A DNA stretch of 43,252 nt from Candidatus Nitrosopumilus sp. Lineage in GTDB: Archaea; Thermoproteota; Nitrososphaeria; Nitrososphaerales; Nitrosopumilaceae. The notes under the pieces were generated by a model. The model did not search any database and was not told where the DNA came from. It saw only the letters and a program-made list of their open reading frames with translations. The stretch spans positions 1 through 43,252 of the forward strand of contig JANQNM010000079.1 of the NCBI GenBank assembly GCA_028279625.1, read 5' to 3'. The position numbers were made by a program, and so were the translations under genes. Of the stretch, positions 10,088 through 19,660 are shown in pieces. Position 1 is the first letter of the stretch. Each line of letters starts with the position of its first letter.

Positions 10088-11152
10088 ATGTCTGAAATCA
10101 ACACAGTTTTTTGGAATATTCAAAATCTCTTTGATACCAAAGTATCTGATATTGCAGCTGATCTTGACTTTACTCCTGAAAAAGGATGGGATACAGAAAC
10201 AATGAATCAGAAAATTGACAATCTATGTGAAATAATCAATCAAATCCATTCCAAAAAACCAATCAGCCTTTTTGGAATGTGTGAGATTGAAAATGACTCT
10301 CTAACAAAAAAACTAATTCAAAAGTCTGATTTGGAAAATTTTGAAATAGTTCAAGTTGACAGTCCTGATTTTCGTGGAATTGACACTGCACTAGCATACT
10401 CTACTGAAATTTTTGAGTTTGTTGACTCTTCAAATTTTCTAGTACACTCTAGATATCCAACTCGAGATATCTTACATGTGATACTCAAAGTAAAAGAAAC
10501 TAAGACGCTTCTCCATGTGCTTGTAAACCACTGGCCTGCACGCCTGATTGGTACTCTAAAAAGCGAACCTATGAGGATTAATGCTGGAGACTATTGTGGC
10601 AGAATTGTTGACAGGGTTCTAAAATTCTCAAAAAAAGAATTTCTCAAACTTCCAAAAAATACCGAATCCACAAAAAAACTCAACAAGAGATTAAATCAAA
10701 ATATCATAATTATGGGCGACTTTAATGACGAACCCTTTGACAAAAGCATTGTAGAATATCTGCGAGCAACAAGAAACGAAGACAATATGGATGATGACTA
10801 TAGCGAAAACAGTTTTCCTGCTGCAAAAAAATATCTCAAAAAACAACCACATCTATTCAACTGTATGTGGAAGTTTCTAGATAATCCTGATACTGGTACT
10901 CATAGGTATACAGGAAATTTCTACAAAGGAGACCCACGACCTGTCAACACTTGGAATGTCTATGATCAATTCATCATATCACAGGGGTTGATGTATGGCA
11001 AAGAAAAACTGCAACTTGATTTGGATTCAGTTGAGATATTTACTGAAATCATGGCATCAGGAAGAATTGGTTATCCAAAAAAGTTTGACAAAAAGAAAAA
11101 GATGGGATACAGCGATCACTTTCCAATAGTTGCAACAATTTCTACACTTTAA
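10088..11152 (+). CDS. Endonuclease/exonuclease/phosphatase family protein
   Basis: MSEINTVFWNIQNLFD, GMCEIEND, VNHWPAR, IIMGDFNDEPFD, YSDHFPIVA. Confidence 0.85.
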   Translation: MSEINTVFWNIQNLFDTKVSDIAADLDFTPEKGWDTETMNQKIDNLCEIINQIHSKKPISLFGMCEIENDSLTKKLIQKSDLENFEIVQVDSPDFRGIDTALAYSTEIFEFVDSSNFLVHSRYPTRDILHVILKVKETKTLLHVLVNHWPARLIGTLKSEPMRINAGDYCGRIVDRVLKFSKKEFLKLPKNTESTKKLNKRLNQNIIIMGDFNDEPFDKSIVEYLRATRNEDNMDDDYSENSFPAAKKYLKKQPHLFNCMWKFLDNPDTGTHRYTGNFYKGDPRPVNTWNVYDQFIISQGLMYGKEKLQLDLDSVEIFTEIMASGRIGYPKKFDKKKKMGYSDHFPIVATISTL

Positions 11153-11155
11153 AAA

Positions 11156-11336
11156 AGAATTCAACAGTTGGCGATGGCACAACAATTGGTGATAATCTAC
11201 AATTGGAAAAAATGTCACAGTTGGTGATGGTGCAGTAATTGGAAACAACGTCACAATCAAGGCAGGTGCAGTAATTGCTCCAGGTGCCGTAGTTCCTGAT
11301 AGAACCACAATCCCTAAAAATGGAACATTTCCATAA
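11156..11336 (+). pseudogene. C-terminal remnant of a hexapeptide-repeat (left-handed beta-helix) protein, frameshifted
   Basis: KKNSTVGDGTTIGDN then, after a -1 shift near 11197, TIGKNVTVGDGAVIGNNVTIKAGAVIAPGAVVPDRTTIPKNGTFP*. Confidence 0.7.
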
Positions 11337-11376
11337 CCTGGCTTCTTTTTTTATTTTCTAATCCTGATTTCCTTGA

Positions 11377-11739
11377 CTATCTCAATAAAATGTCGTTTAT
11401 TGCTTGTTTGATATCATGAACATCAAATGGCTTGTAGATTATGATGTCCACTTTATACGAGTCAAGAAGTGCAGATTCTCCTGCCTTCAAGTCTCCTGTA
11501 ACTATGATTATTTTTGCATCAGGATCAATGTCTCTTATTCTCTCAATAGCGTAAAATCCATCATATTCAGGCATGAGCAAGTCAACAAAAATCACATCTG
11601 GACGATGTTTTTCATATAATTTTTCAGCATCTTGTCCGTTGTATCCCTTTGCAAGGACCTCTATGTTACAAAGCTCCAAAAGATCGCAAAACACATCAAC
11701 TATTTCCTTGTTATCGTCAATTACAACACAATTTACCAT
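11377..11739 (-). CDS. Response regulator receiver (CheY-like)
   Basis: 120 aa; VIDDNKEI, DVIFVDLLMPEYDG, IIIVTGD, IIYKPFD. Confidence 0.9.
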   Translation of the reverse strand: MVNCVVIDDNKEIVDVFCDLLELCNIEVLAKGYNGQDAEKLYEKHRPDVIFVDLLMPEYDGFYAIERIRDIDPDAKIIIVTGDLKAGESALLDSYKVDIIIYKPFDVHDIKQAINDILLR

Positions 11740-12022
11740 TATAATATTATCATACTTTAATACATTTAAACATGGTTTGAAAACAAAAGTTTTGAAAACT
11801 AGAATTTTGTATTTATTATATCTAAATTGTTCCTGAAACGGATTCGAGTCTCTATAGAGATCAATCTAAACATTCTTTTCGTTTTTTGGCAATCTATTAT
11901 TACAATTTTAATTTAATTTCAAAAATGATTCAAACCTTTACAGATTTGCATTTTTTTTCATTCCAAAAGATTTGGATAAAAATTGGAAAATTTGTTAAAT
12001 ATCAAAATTATCTAATTTTGTC

Positions 12023-12535
12023 ATGCAAAAAAATCTAATTGCAGTAATAGCAATAGTGGCAGTTGGTTCAATATCTGTATATGCTATTTCTCCTTACTTT
12101 ACAGAATCAACCGTAAATGAAGCATTACCAACTAGTGCAATTATCCAACCAACTGTCTCTTCAAATGACAAAATGATCGAAGACAAAATGATGGAAGAAT
12201 CTATTCCCATGTATTATGTTGGAGAATTCATTGGCGTTGGTGATGGAATTCATGATGCTCAAGGTGATGCATATACAATTCCGTTAGAAGATGGAAGTAA
12301 TGTTTTGCGACTAGAGAATTTTGAATCAACTAATGGCCCAGATTTGTATGTCTATTTAGCGACTGATAAAGGGGCATCAGAGTTCATCAATCTAGGCGAA
12401 CTAAAAGCAAACAAAGGAAACCAAAATTATGACATACCTGATGATACTGATCTTGGAAAATACAACAAAGTTTTGATTTGGTGCCAGGCATTTAGTGTGT
12501 TATTTGGAAGTGCCGAAATTTTACCTTCCCAATGA
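12023..12535 (+). CDS. DM13-domain secreted/membrane-anchored protein
   Basis: N-terminal signal/TM; GDAYTIPLEDGSNVLRLENFESTNGPDLYVYLATD...YNKVLIWCQAFSVLFGSAEI. Confidence 0.82.
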   Translation: MQKNLIAVIAIVAVGSISVYAISPYFTESTVNEALPTSAIIQPTVSSNDKMIEDKMMEESIPMYYVGEFIGVGDGIHDAQGDAYTIPLEDGSNVLRLENFESTNGPDLYVYLATDKGASEFINLGELKANKGNQNYDIPDDTDLGKYNKVLIWCQAFSVLFGSAEILPSQ

Positions 12536-13091
12536 TTTGAATGAATCATTTAGAGAGTTTTTTTCTTTTTTGTGCCAATTTTTAGCCCCAAAATGGCCGC
12601 TGGGTCTTCAGATTTGGTGCTTGTGTTATTTCGAATAACATACCGATGGTAATGTATCAAAACATGTAAACAATATTCAAGCAAATGAGAATAATTTTTT
12701 GAAACTGTCATCACCGCCTACCTTCACGATGACATTTCTTGTCTCATTTGCTAATTTTTTTACATTTATTTTGGAAAATTAAAACGAGGAACTATTGGAA
12801 AACAGATGATTACCTTCTCTGTTCATCTTCTTGCACGTTTTCCACTTCTCTATCTATCTGCCTCCTCAAAGTCTTCGCTTTGAATATCGACAGGTCTGAT
12901 AGTTTCCTCGTTAGAATAACTATGCAGAAATTAAATTTAAGTCAACTGTGGCATATTCCTAAAATTTATTCATATTTTCAATAAAATTTACACAACTGTT
13001 AATCAAAGAATTGAACTCCATTTTAGTTCTAAATTAGATTTTCACAACTAAGATTCACTAGGAAAATTCCTTTACATCCCATTTGATGCCT

Positions 13092-13223
13092 TTAGTCCAT
13101 CCACTTTCTGCTTCCTTCCAAAATTCCAGAATCTCCGTGAATTCTATCAATGTGTTTTGACAAATCTTCTTTGTTGTCAAAAATAGATTCACAGTATGGA
13201 CAGGTAGGTTTTCTTTGTGACAT
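13092..13223 (-). CDS. C2H2 zinc-finger mini-protein (43 aa)
   Basis: MSQRKPTCPYCESIFDNKEDLSKHIDRIHGDSGILEGSRKWMD*; not in ORF track. Confidence 0.75.
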   Translation of the reverse strand: MSQRKPTCPYCESIFDNKEDLSKHIDRIHGDSGILEGSRKWMD

Positions 13224-13601
13224 GTGCCCTTACTTTTGGTCAAAATAATCATTAAGTCTATTGTCGTTAATTATGTGAATATGGTTTACAAAAAAATTTG
13301 ATCTTTAAAGATTCTTTGTTTTTTACTATATTTTCTCCTATTTGTTCTATTTGCAATTTCTTTCGTCTGACTTGAAATCTTACTTTTCAATCATTAACTC
13401 CAAAACCCTCTCCATTTATCCAATTTTGTTGTTTAATGATGTTAATGATATTAATATCAATATCCTTAAGTTCAAATTTTTTAAGATTTTAGCATGGTTG
13501 GGAGATTAAAAAGAAGAGCGCATTCTAAAATCAAGTACAAGTTTGAGGATAATGAATTACGTATGGGAAATTCCTCCGCCCTGCCCAAGCTGTGATGTGA
13601 T

Positions 13602-13994
13602 ATGAATATTCAAGAATTCCATAATGCAAATTTTGAAGAAAAATGCAATCAAATTCTAGAGTATTCTGAGATACTGTTTGCAGGATTATTAGATGAACTT
13701 GGTTATCTTTTGGCGGGAGGATTCAAACCCCATGTAATTCCTCCAATTTCAGTTGAAAAACATCAAATCATTTGCAGTGAGATAGCATCACGTGTTTCAA
13801 AAAGAAAAAAATTTGATGCAGATCTTGGACATGTAAAATATTCTGCTTCAAGACGAGAAAATGTTGTAATAATGAGTTTTCCAATATCTGATCATGCGGT
13901 AATGGTACTTGCAGAACCGCATATCAACATTGACCGATTTGCGTTTAAAATTCTCTCAATATTGGGACGACAATGGGGTGAGAACGATGATTAG
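13602..13994 (+). CDS. Conserved thaumarchaeal-type hypothetical protein (DUF6659-like, from memory)
   Basis: 130 aa; ILEYSEILFAGLLDELGYLLAGGF...EIASRVSKRKKFDADLGHVKYSASRRENVVIMSFP. Confidence 0.65.
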   Translation: MNIQEFHNANFEEKCNQILEYSEILFAGLLDELGYLLAGGFKPHVIPPISVEKHQIICSEIASRVSKRKKFDADLGHVKYSASRRENVVIMSFPISDHAVMVLAEPHINIDRFAFKILSILGRQWGENDD

Positions 13995-14313
13995 AATTGA
14001 CGTATACTTGCCACATAATGACGTTATGGCAATAAGTGAAGGTCTTAAAAAAATTAATGTTGGAGGACTGACAGTCATAAAAAAACGTGGTCGTGGAAAA
14101 AATCCTCCTCCTGAAATACATGCTGGAAAAGGCTCTATGATTTTCACTCCGCAATTTACTGAAAAATACGTTCTTGAATTATTTGTGGATGAATCAAAAA
14201 AAGAAAAGGCAATAGAAATTATTCGCAAATATGCAACTAGAGGCAAACTTATGATTACTTCTAATGTTGAGATGGTAGATATTGCAACAGGCAACATCAA
14301 TGAAGATGAATGA
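13987..14313 (+). CDS. P-II-like nitrogen regulatory protein with atypical T-loop
   Basis: MIRIDVYLPHNDVMAISEGLKKINVGGLTVIKKRGRGKNPPPEIHAGKG...EKYVLELFV; ATG at 13987 overlaps upstream CDS by 8 nt. Confidence 0.75.
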   Translation: MIRIDVYLPHNDVMAISEGLKKINVGGLTVIKKRGRGKNPPPEIHAGKGSMIFTPQFTEKYVLELFVDESKKEKAIEIIRKYATRGKLMITSNVEMVDIATGNINEDE

Positions 14314-14363
14314 TTTTGAATAAGGAAATAAACATCATGAATTTTTTTATACAAAAATAAGAA

Positions 14364-14585
14364 ATGAATCAAATAGAATTATCCTGTGAAATTTGCAAAA
14401 AACAAGTAATGGCTGAAGTGTTAAAAAAGGAAAAACCTTTAGAACATTTGTCGTCTAAAACAGATTCAACTATTATTCAGTATGGTATCGTCCAGGTTCT
14501 TCCGCACCGAAGCAAAAAATTTGGAAACCTTTGCAAATTCAGTAACACGCAACTTAGAACAATTATTTCATTGAATAGAAAATAA
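14364..14585 (+). CDS. Hypothetical small protein with CxxC
   Basis: 73 aa; CEICKKQV; C-terminal half composition less convincing. Confidence 0.4.
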   Translation: MNQIELSCEICKKQVMAEVLKKEKPLEHLSSKTDSTIIQYGIVQVLPHRSKKFGNLCKFSNTQLRTIISLNRK

Positions 14586-14621
14586 AAATCTAAAAATACT
14601 AATTTTTATGCGTGACAATGT

Positions 14622-15059
14622 TTATTCTGTCCCTTTAGTGACTAAAACAGGACATTTGACATGTGTAAGTACTCCATTTGCAACACTTCCTAATACTAAT
14701 TTTTTAAAACCTGTTCTGCCATGTGAGCCAATTACTATCAAGTCAATACCATTGTTTTCAACATAAGACACAATTCCGTCTGAAGGAGAAGGGTTGTGAA
14801 TAATTTTCGTTGAGAGTCTTACTTTTTTGATATTTGCCATTTCTTCTAGATTTTTTACCATGTCCATTGCAGCAGTTTCTTCCTCATCCTGTATTTCTTG
14901 TAATCTTTCTAAGGAGATCCCTGCTGAATCCGATACATTTGATTGTATTACCGTCAAAACTATTAGTTCTGATTCAAATTTTTCTGCTATCTCTAATCCT
15001 TTTTCAAAGGCTTTTTGAGAATATTCTGAATCATCATAAGGAACTAAAATTTTTTTCAA
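14622..15059 (-). CDS. Universal stress protein (UspA family)
   Basis: ILVPYDDSEYSQKAFEKGLEIA...IDLIVIGSHGRTGFKKLVLGSVANGVLTHVKCPVLVT. Confidence 0.93.
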   Translation of the reverse strand: MKKILVPYDDSEYSQKAFEKGLEIAEKFESELIVLTVIQSNVSDSAGISLERLQEIQDEEETAAMDMVKNLEEMANIKKVRLSTKIIHNPSPSDGIVSYVENNGIDLIVIGSHGRTGFKKLVLGSVANGVLTHVKCPVLVTKGTE

Positions 15060-15290
15060 TATGTTAGAATAGCTGTTTTGGAATTTATACTATTAGCAAT
15101 TTTTCATGTTTAAGACTATCCTAATTTTATCAAATAAAGTCCGAAAAATCAGGCAAGAGTTGGACAATATTTTCTAATTAATTCTTAGAGTAAATCATCA
15201 AGAATTATTTTTCTACATTGTAACATTGATCGCAATACAAGATCATCTTTATTAGTTCTATTATTCTCATACCTCATGAGTTCATGAAAA

Positions 15291-15404
15291 ATGTCTAAAC
15301 GAGTAAAATGCCCTTATTGCAATATTACTTTGGTAGGTGAAGGATTCCTGCAAAGGCACTTGCGCACTATCCACAATCAGAAAATCATTTCAGAAACTGT
15401 GTGA
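15291..15404 (+). CDS. C2H2 zinc-finger mini-protein (37 aa)
   Basis: MSKRVKCPYCNITLVGEGFLQRHLRTIHNQKIISETV*; not in ORF track. Confidence 0.75.
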   Translation: MSKRVKCPYCNITLVGEGFLQRHLRTIHNQKIISETV

Positions 15405-15420
15405 TGTGTGTTTTTGAAAA

Positions 15421-15993
15421 ATGATTGATCATCTTGAAAAGGAATCAGGCCCATCGATTATCGTGATTAACGCTTCGTCATCAGGAATTGATGGCAATAC
15501 TGAAATCATTTTGAAAAAGATTTCAAATGATCTTGGATGCAGACATGTGTCTTTGAAAGATAACACATATGCTCAATTAAGAACAAAAATCAGTAATGCC
15601 AAAGGAATAATCATTGGTACTGGCACTTATTGGTCAAACTACTCTCATTATTTGCAAAAATTTCTAGAGGATGCAACTGATGATGAGCTAAGCGAGGTGT
15701 TTTTGGGAAAACCAGTTGCCCTAGTTGTAACCAACCAATCCACAGGCGGGATGAATGTAATCTCTAACTTGATGAGCACGCTAAATTTGTTAGGATGTCT
15801 GATTCCGCCTCTTTCATGTATTTTGTATTCCCAGTCTGTTCATGGTTCTACTAACAAGGATTTTTGGAGAATTGATGACTATAAGGTCATGTTACACAAC
15901 TTTTTGCAGTATGTTGATGATGACAAACAGCTAAGGGTATGGGATATTGACGATGAAAATTACAAAACCAAATGGATTACCAGCATAAAATAA
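15421..15993 (+). CDS. NADPH-dependent FMN reductase / flavodoxin-like protein
   Basis: IIVINASSSGIDGNTEIILKKI, AKGIIIGTGTYWSNYSHYLQKFLE, KPVALVVTNQSTGGMN. Confidence 0.8.
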   Translation: MIDHLEKESGPSIIVINASSSGIDGNTEIILKKISNDLGCRHVSLKDNTYAQLRTKISNAKGIIIGTGTYWSNYSHYLQKFLEDATDDELSEVFLGKPVALVVTNQSTGGMNVISNLMSTLNLLGCLIPPLSCILYSQSVHGSTNKDFWRIDDYKVMLHNFLQYVDDDKQLRVWDIDDENYKTKWITSIK

Positions 15994-16008
15994 CAGAATT
16001 CTTTTGAT

Positions 16009-16242
16009 TCATGTTGCAGCTTCAGAAAGTTTTTTGATGTGACTGGTGTCGTTTTTTGCTGCCAAGTTTAGTGCTTTTTGCATTTCATTTTTGTACTCTT
16101 CGACATTTTCTTCATCCTCCTTGATTACTTCACATTCAACAACAATCGGAAGCTTTTTGAAATTCTTGTATTGCTGATATGTTACTGTGCAAATGTAGTA
16201 TTCCTTATCTTCTTTGAATTTGTATTTAATCTGAAACGGCAT
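16009..16242 (-). CDS. Hypothetical protein
   Basis: 77 aa intact ORF MPFQIKYKFKEDKEYYICTVTYQQYKNFKK... Confidence 0.6.
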   Translation of the reverse strand: MPFQIKYKFKEDKEYYICTVTYQQYKNFKKLPIVVECEVIKEDEENVEEYKNEMQKALNLAAKNDTSHIKKLSEAAT

Positions 16243-16355
16243 TTTTATGAATACCTTGAGCTCATATTTAATTAATATCTTGAGTTCTTATCTGATTGTT
16301 AGAATCTAGAAAATGAACAAGTGTAAATCTGTCAGGATCTGAATAATCCAATTGA

Positions 16356-16916
16356 CTAGTAGTATGCCATCAATCCTTTTTCCTCAAGGGACACATGCAA
16401 GGAGTTTACTGCGCGGTAAACATCTTTTTCTGTCTTTGCTCCAGTACAGACAAGCTTTCCTGATGCAAAAACAAGAATGACAACTTTTGGGTCTAGCATT
16501 CTGTGAATTAGTCCAGGGAATTGCTCAGGCTCATACATGCTTCTTGGAAGTGTTCTTGCTGCTTTTTCCAAATGAACTTTGCCACCCAAGTTTATGGCAG
16601 CAACAATATTTTGAATGGTGACTATTGCATCATTTTTTATCTTAACCTTGCCGTCTCGTAACTGCTCTACTACTGTCTTTACAGCCCTCTTAGCCATGTC
16701 TTCTGACTTAGAACCAGTACATACCATCTTCCCGGTTCTAAACAACAGAGTGGCTGTCTTTGGTTTTTTTAATCTAAACACTGCACCTGGAAACTGTTCA
16801 GGATTGTACTCTACATCAGGAAATTTTTGTTGAATTTCATCAAGATTCAAATCTTGATTAATTGTAGCTGACGCTACAACATTTTCAATACTGACCATTG
16901 GTTTTGTCTGTGGCAT
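16356..16916 (-). CDS. tbp: TATA-box binding protein (TBP)
   Basis: Two imperfect repeats: VENVVASATINQDLNLDEIQQKFPDVEYNPEQFPGAVFRL...TGKMVCTGSKS and VQNIVAAINLGGKVHLEKAARTLPRSMYEPEQFPGLIHR...SGKLVCTGAKT. Confidence 0.96.
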   Translation of the reverse strand: MPQTKPMVSIENVVASATINQDLNLDEIQQKFPDVEYNPEQFPGAVFRLKKPKTATLLFRTGKMVCTGSKSEDMAKRAVKTVVEQLRDGKVKIKNDAIVTIQNIVAAINLGGKVHLEKAARTLPRSMYEPEQFPGLIHRMLDPKVVILVFASGKLVCTGAKTEKDVYRAVNSLHVSLEEKGLMAYY

Positions 16917-17126
16917 GATTGATTGTGTTGTAGGTTATTTTGAATTATTTATTTTTTGGTACAAATCTTATTTCTTAGAACGAGAAACTCATGTTTTTAT
17001 TAGCATGAATCAATCACTTCAAGTTTTGACTGATCTTTCAGAAAAGAATTTGAAAAACAGTGGAGAAAGATTAAAGGGTTAAACAAAATATCCTAGAAAA
17101 ATTTCTGAAACCAACACAATGAATAA

Positions 17127-17525
17127 TCATTGAAAAGAGAATGAATTTATTATATCTATTATCTCCTTTAGGATGACTTCATGAAAACTTCCACATTCTA
17201 AACTAATAAGAATAAGCCCTTCTTCATTAAATGGAATTGTTATTCTCTTGACTTTTCCATATTCTGCCATTGCGTATTTCGGAACGCCTAATTTCTCAGA
17301 CAACCTGACTCTACTTTTCCACCTCTGAATCGCATCTTCAATTGACCGCTCGGTTTCAGACTCGTCAAGCAATGCAGTAATTCCTTTTTTGATGTGACGG
17401 AATTTTTTTTCTTTGTGATATATCTCAACAAAGCGTACAGTCTCACTAATGTCCAAAATTGCATTGCCTAGAATGGAATAATCAATGTTTGTTTGCAAAT
17501 AACCCGATGAGGTTATGACGATCAT
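17127..17525 (-). CDS. Conserved thaumarchaeal-type hypothetical (distantly similar in layout to 13602..13994)
   Basis: 132 aa; AILDISETVRFVEIYHKEKKFRHIKKGI...RWKSRVRLSEKLGVPKYAMAEYGKVKRITIPF. Confidence 0.6.
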   Translation of the reverse strand: MIVITSSGYLQTNIDYSILGNAILDISETVRFVEIYHKEKKFRHIKKGITALLDESETERSIEDAIQRWKSRVRLSEKLGVPKYAMAEYGKVKRITIPFNEEGLILISLECGSFHEVILKEIIDIINSFSFQ

Positions 17526-17573
17526 AATATTAAAAGTTCGTCAGTTACAAAAAATACACGGTATGTGCAAAGA

Positions 17574-17735
17574 TCATGTAATTTTTTCCACTGATTCTAT
17601 GAGTTCATCTGAGCCAAAGTATTTCTTCTCCATACAGTTATTGCACACAAGCCAAACAGGTATGTGAATTCCTCCTTTGGCAGGTTTGTAGGTAACACGA
17701 AAATCCTGAATGTGGTTTTCATCACAAACATTCAC
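17574..17735 (-). CDS. Zinc-binding mini-protein (53 aa), GTG start
   Basis: VNVCDENHIQDFRVTYKPAKGGIHIPVWLVCNNCMEKKYFGSDELIESVEKIT*; GGAGG 9 nt upstream of GTG; not in ORF track. Confidence 0.6.
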   Translation of the reverse strand: MNVCDENHIQDFRVTYKPAKGGIHIPVWLVCNNCMEKKYFGSDELIESVEKIT

Positions 17736-18063
17736 TAGGTTATTCCTCCCAACGCAGGTCTGTTTTTGTGTCCACGAAGCATATGTGTATTTTTGATACT
17801 TAAGAAGATGTCAAAAGTTTCTTTGTTGGGAGTTATTCCAGTTTGTCTTTTTGAAACAATACAAAAAAATCAACAGAACGCATGTAATAAGAAAAAATTT
17901 CTGTCAAACATTCTCCTATTTTTGTACGTCTTGATATGAAACTCGAGAATGATAGAAAAACTATGGCGTGACTTTTCAAGACAATTGTGATGCAAGCGTT
18001 TGCCATGTTGGTTGTGATTTTTTAAAATGACATAGCGTTAAGTACCAAGACAATTAACTGGTT

Positions 18064-18315
18064 GTGGTTTTCATTTTATCTCCTATTCTTTTTGAAAGAA
18101 GGGGAGTTGAAAACTATTTGAAAGCCGAATTAGCATACAGAAACATTCCCAACATTGGTGGATTTGCATTTGTTTTAAATTATCTTTAATGGAATCTGTC
18201 GTTGCCAATGTTTTCATCTAAAGGTGCAGAAAGAAAATGGAGCGAGACAATGCAGGAATTTATGTTTTGTCTCAAAGTTAATACAGAAAAATTCCTAAAG
18301 GAGTTCAAAAACTAA
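18064..18315 (+). pseudogene. Possible decayed gene with one in-frame stop (TAA at 18187)
   Basis: VVFILSPILFERRGVENYLKAELAYRNIPNIGGFAFVLNYL*WNLSLPMFSSKGAERKWSETMQEFMFCLKVNTEKFLKEFKN*, continuous in one frame. Confidence 0.25.
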
Positions 18316-18396
18316 TTCTCAAGCGTGATCAATATCCAATAAACAGTATTTTGTGTGCTTGACAACCAAGAATAATCTTATTTTTTTCTTTGTGAA

Positions 18397-18651
18397 TTAA
18401 TCAACACTTAGGATTTTGGTATGGCTTGGATCCTTCTCGACGATAACCTTTACCTTTGTCCTTATCGAATTGATAAAAGTCTCTTTACATGCAACACTGC
18501 AAAATTTTTCATCTTCTTCAACCTTCTTTTCACAATTCATGCATTTTGATGCCAATTTAGCCTTCCTTTTCTGGACATTTTTTGAATAATTTATACTGTA
18601 CAGAGATTCTGAAAAACGGTAATCTGTCTGTGAGCCAAACATGTTTCCCAA
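18397..18651 (-). CDS. Small zinc-finger (FCS/DUF2116-like) protein
   Basis: 84 aa; CMNCEKKVEEDEKFCSVACKETF. Confidence 0.65.
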   Translation of the reverse strand: MGNMFGSQTDYRFSESLYSINYSKNVQKRKAKLASKCMNCEKKVEEDEKFCSVACKETFINSIRTKVKVIVEKDPSHTKILSVD

Positions 18652-19078
18652 AAATGGCTCAAGATTTATAGGAACTGACTCTAGAAAATTTTTGATTTTA
18701 GAAAAGGATTGGATGAGAAACTTTCATGAATAAGCAAGATAACTCAGTTTCTCACCCTCTGTGGACGTAAGACTGATTCTGATAGACACATAGAGGTTAA
18801 AACAAGACTGGTACATTTGAAGATAGTACTAGTATAAACACAAAACGTGACAATCATGTTTTCTATTTTGATTCAAACCTTCCTCTGTTGAAAACAAACC
18901 CGTACCTCTCAATGATAAAAGAAACCATGCTTAACTGTGTCCGTCATTGTTACCAAAAGAGGCACAAGAGGTACTAGATTTTATTAATAATCTGTATGAT
19001 GGTACGTTGCAGCCTGATTTTTCAGATGTCGAGATCTGTTTGGATATTATAAAATTGGGTTGAAAATCATCCAATAGC

Positions 19079-19483
19079 ATGGCAGACATTTTCACTCCGA
19101 AAAAAAGATCTTGGGTGATGTCCAGAATCAGGGGAACCAACACAAAAATTGATTTGCAAATGAATGAAATTCTCAAGGGCTTGGGATTTGCATATAGCAT
19201 GTATCCTAAGATGAAGGGAAATCCTGACTTTATACTTGAGGAACAGCGGATTGCAATTTTCTGTGACGGTGATTTTTGGCACGGATACAATTATCAAAAA
19301 AAGAAAAAACCATCAAAAAAATACTGGAGAGATAAGATAGAGACTAACATGGAAAGAGACACACGAATCACTCGGAAACTGAGAAGAGAAGGCTGGTCCG
19401 TTCTAAGATTTTGGGAGCATGACATTGAAAAGAGGACTGGAGTGTGCATTGACAGGATTATTGGAAAGATATTGGAGAAATGA
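19079..19483 (+). CDS. vsr: Very short patch repair endonuclease (Vsr)
   Basis: MADIFTPKKRSWVMSRIRGTNTK...KGNPDFILEEQRIAIFCDGDFWHGYN...IETNMERDTRITRKLRREGWSVLRFWEHDI. Confidence 0.93.
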   Translation: MADIFTPKKRSWVMSRIRGTNTKIDLQMNEILKGLGFAYSMYPKMKGNPDFILEEQRIAIFCDGDFWHGYNYQKKKKPSKKYWRDKIETNMERDTRITRKLRREGWSVLRFWEHDIEKRTGVCIDRIIGKILEK

Positions 19484-19660
19484 ACCCTAGGTTGAACACT
19501 GATTGGTTGTGGTTGGGACAATCCTTCTGTAGAAAATATTTGAGAGAATGCAATCTCAATTACAAATAGTATCGAGATTCTGGCTTTCATTTTCTATTAG
19601 GGGCAATTCAAAACAAAAGATCAGAAGTACTTATGAATGAAGAAATATAGAATTTTTTAA

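Noticed and set aside
11057-11308. Minus-strand 83-aa ORF
   Set aside because: Antisense to the EEP-nuclease 3' end and hexapeptide remnant; repeats in it are reverse-translated hexapeptides
11786-11812. Additional GAAAACTAGAATTTTGT copy of the cassette junction
   Set aside because: Not at a gene boundary and lacks the overlapping start/stop arrangement
12739-12984. 81-aa plus-strand ORF
   Set aside because: Starts in a T-rich stretch and has an implausible composition; the opposite strand has only stop-limited fragments without a good start
13945-14372. Minus-strand 69/138-aa ORFs
   Set aside because: Antisense to the PII-like gene
18940-19064. Possible short ORF ...LPKEAQEVLDFINNLYDGTLQPDFSDVEICLDIIKLG* upstream of vsr
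   Set aside because: No ATG/GTG start and no recognised family; cannot separate from chance
18931-19297. Minus-strand 119- and 76-aa ORFs
   Set aside because: Overlap the Vsr CDS and show no coherent protein features
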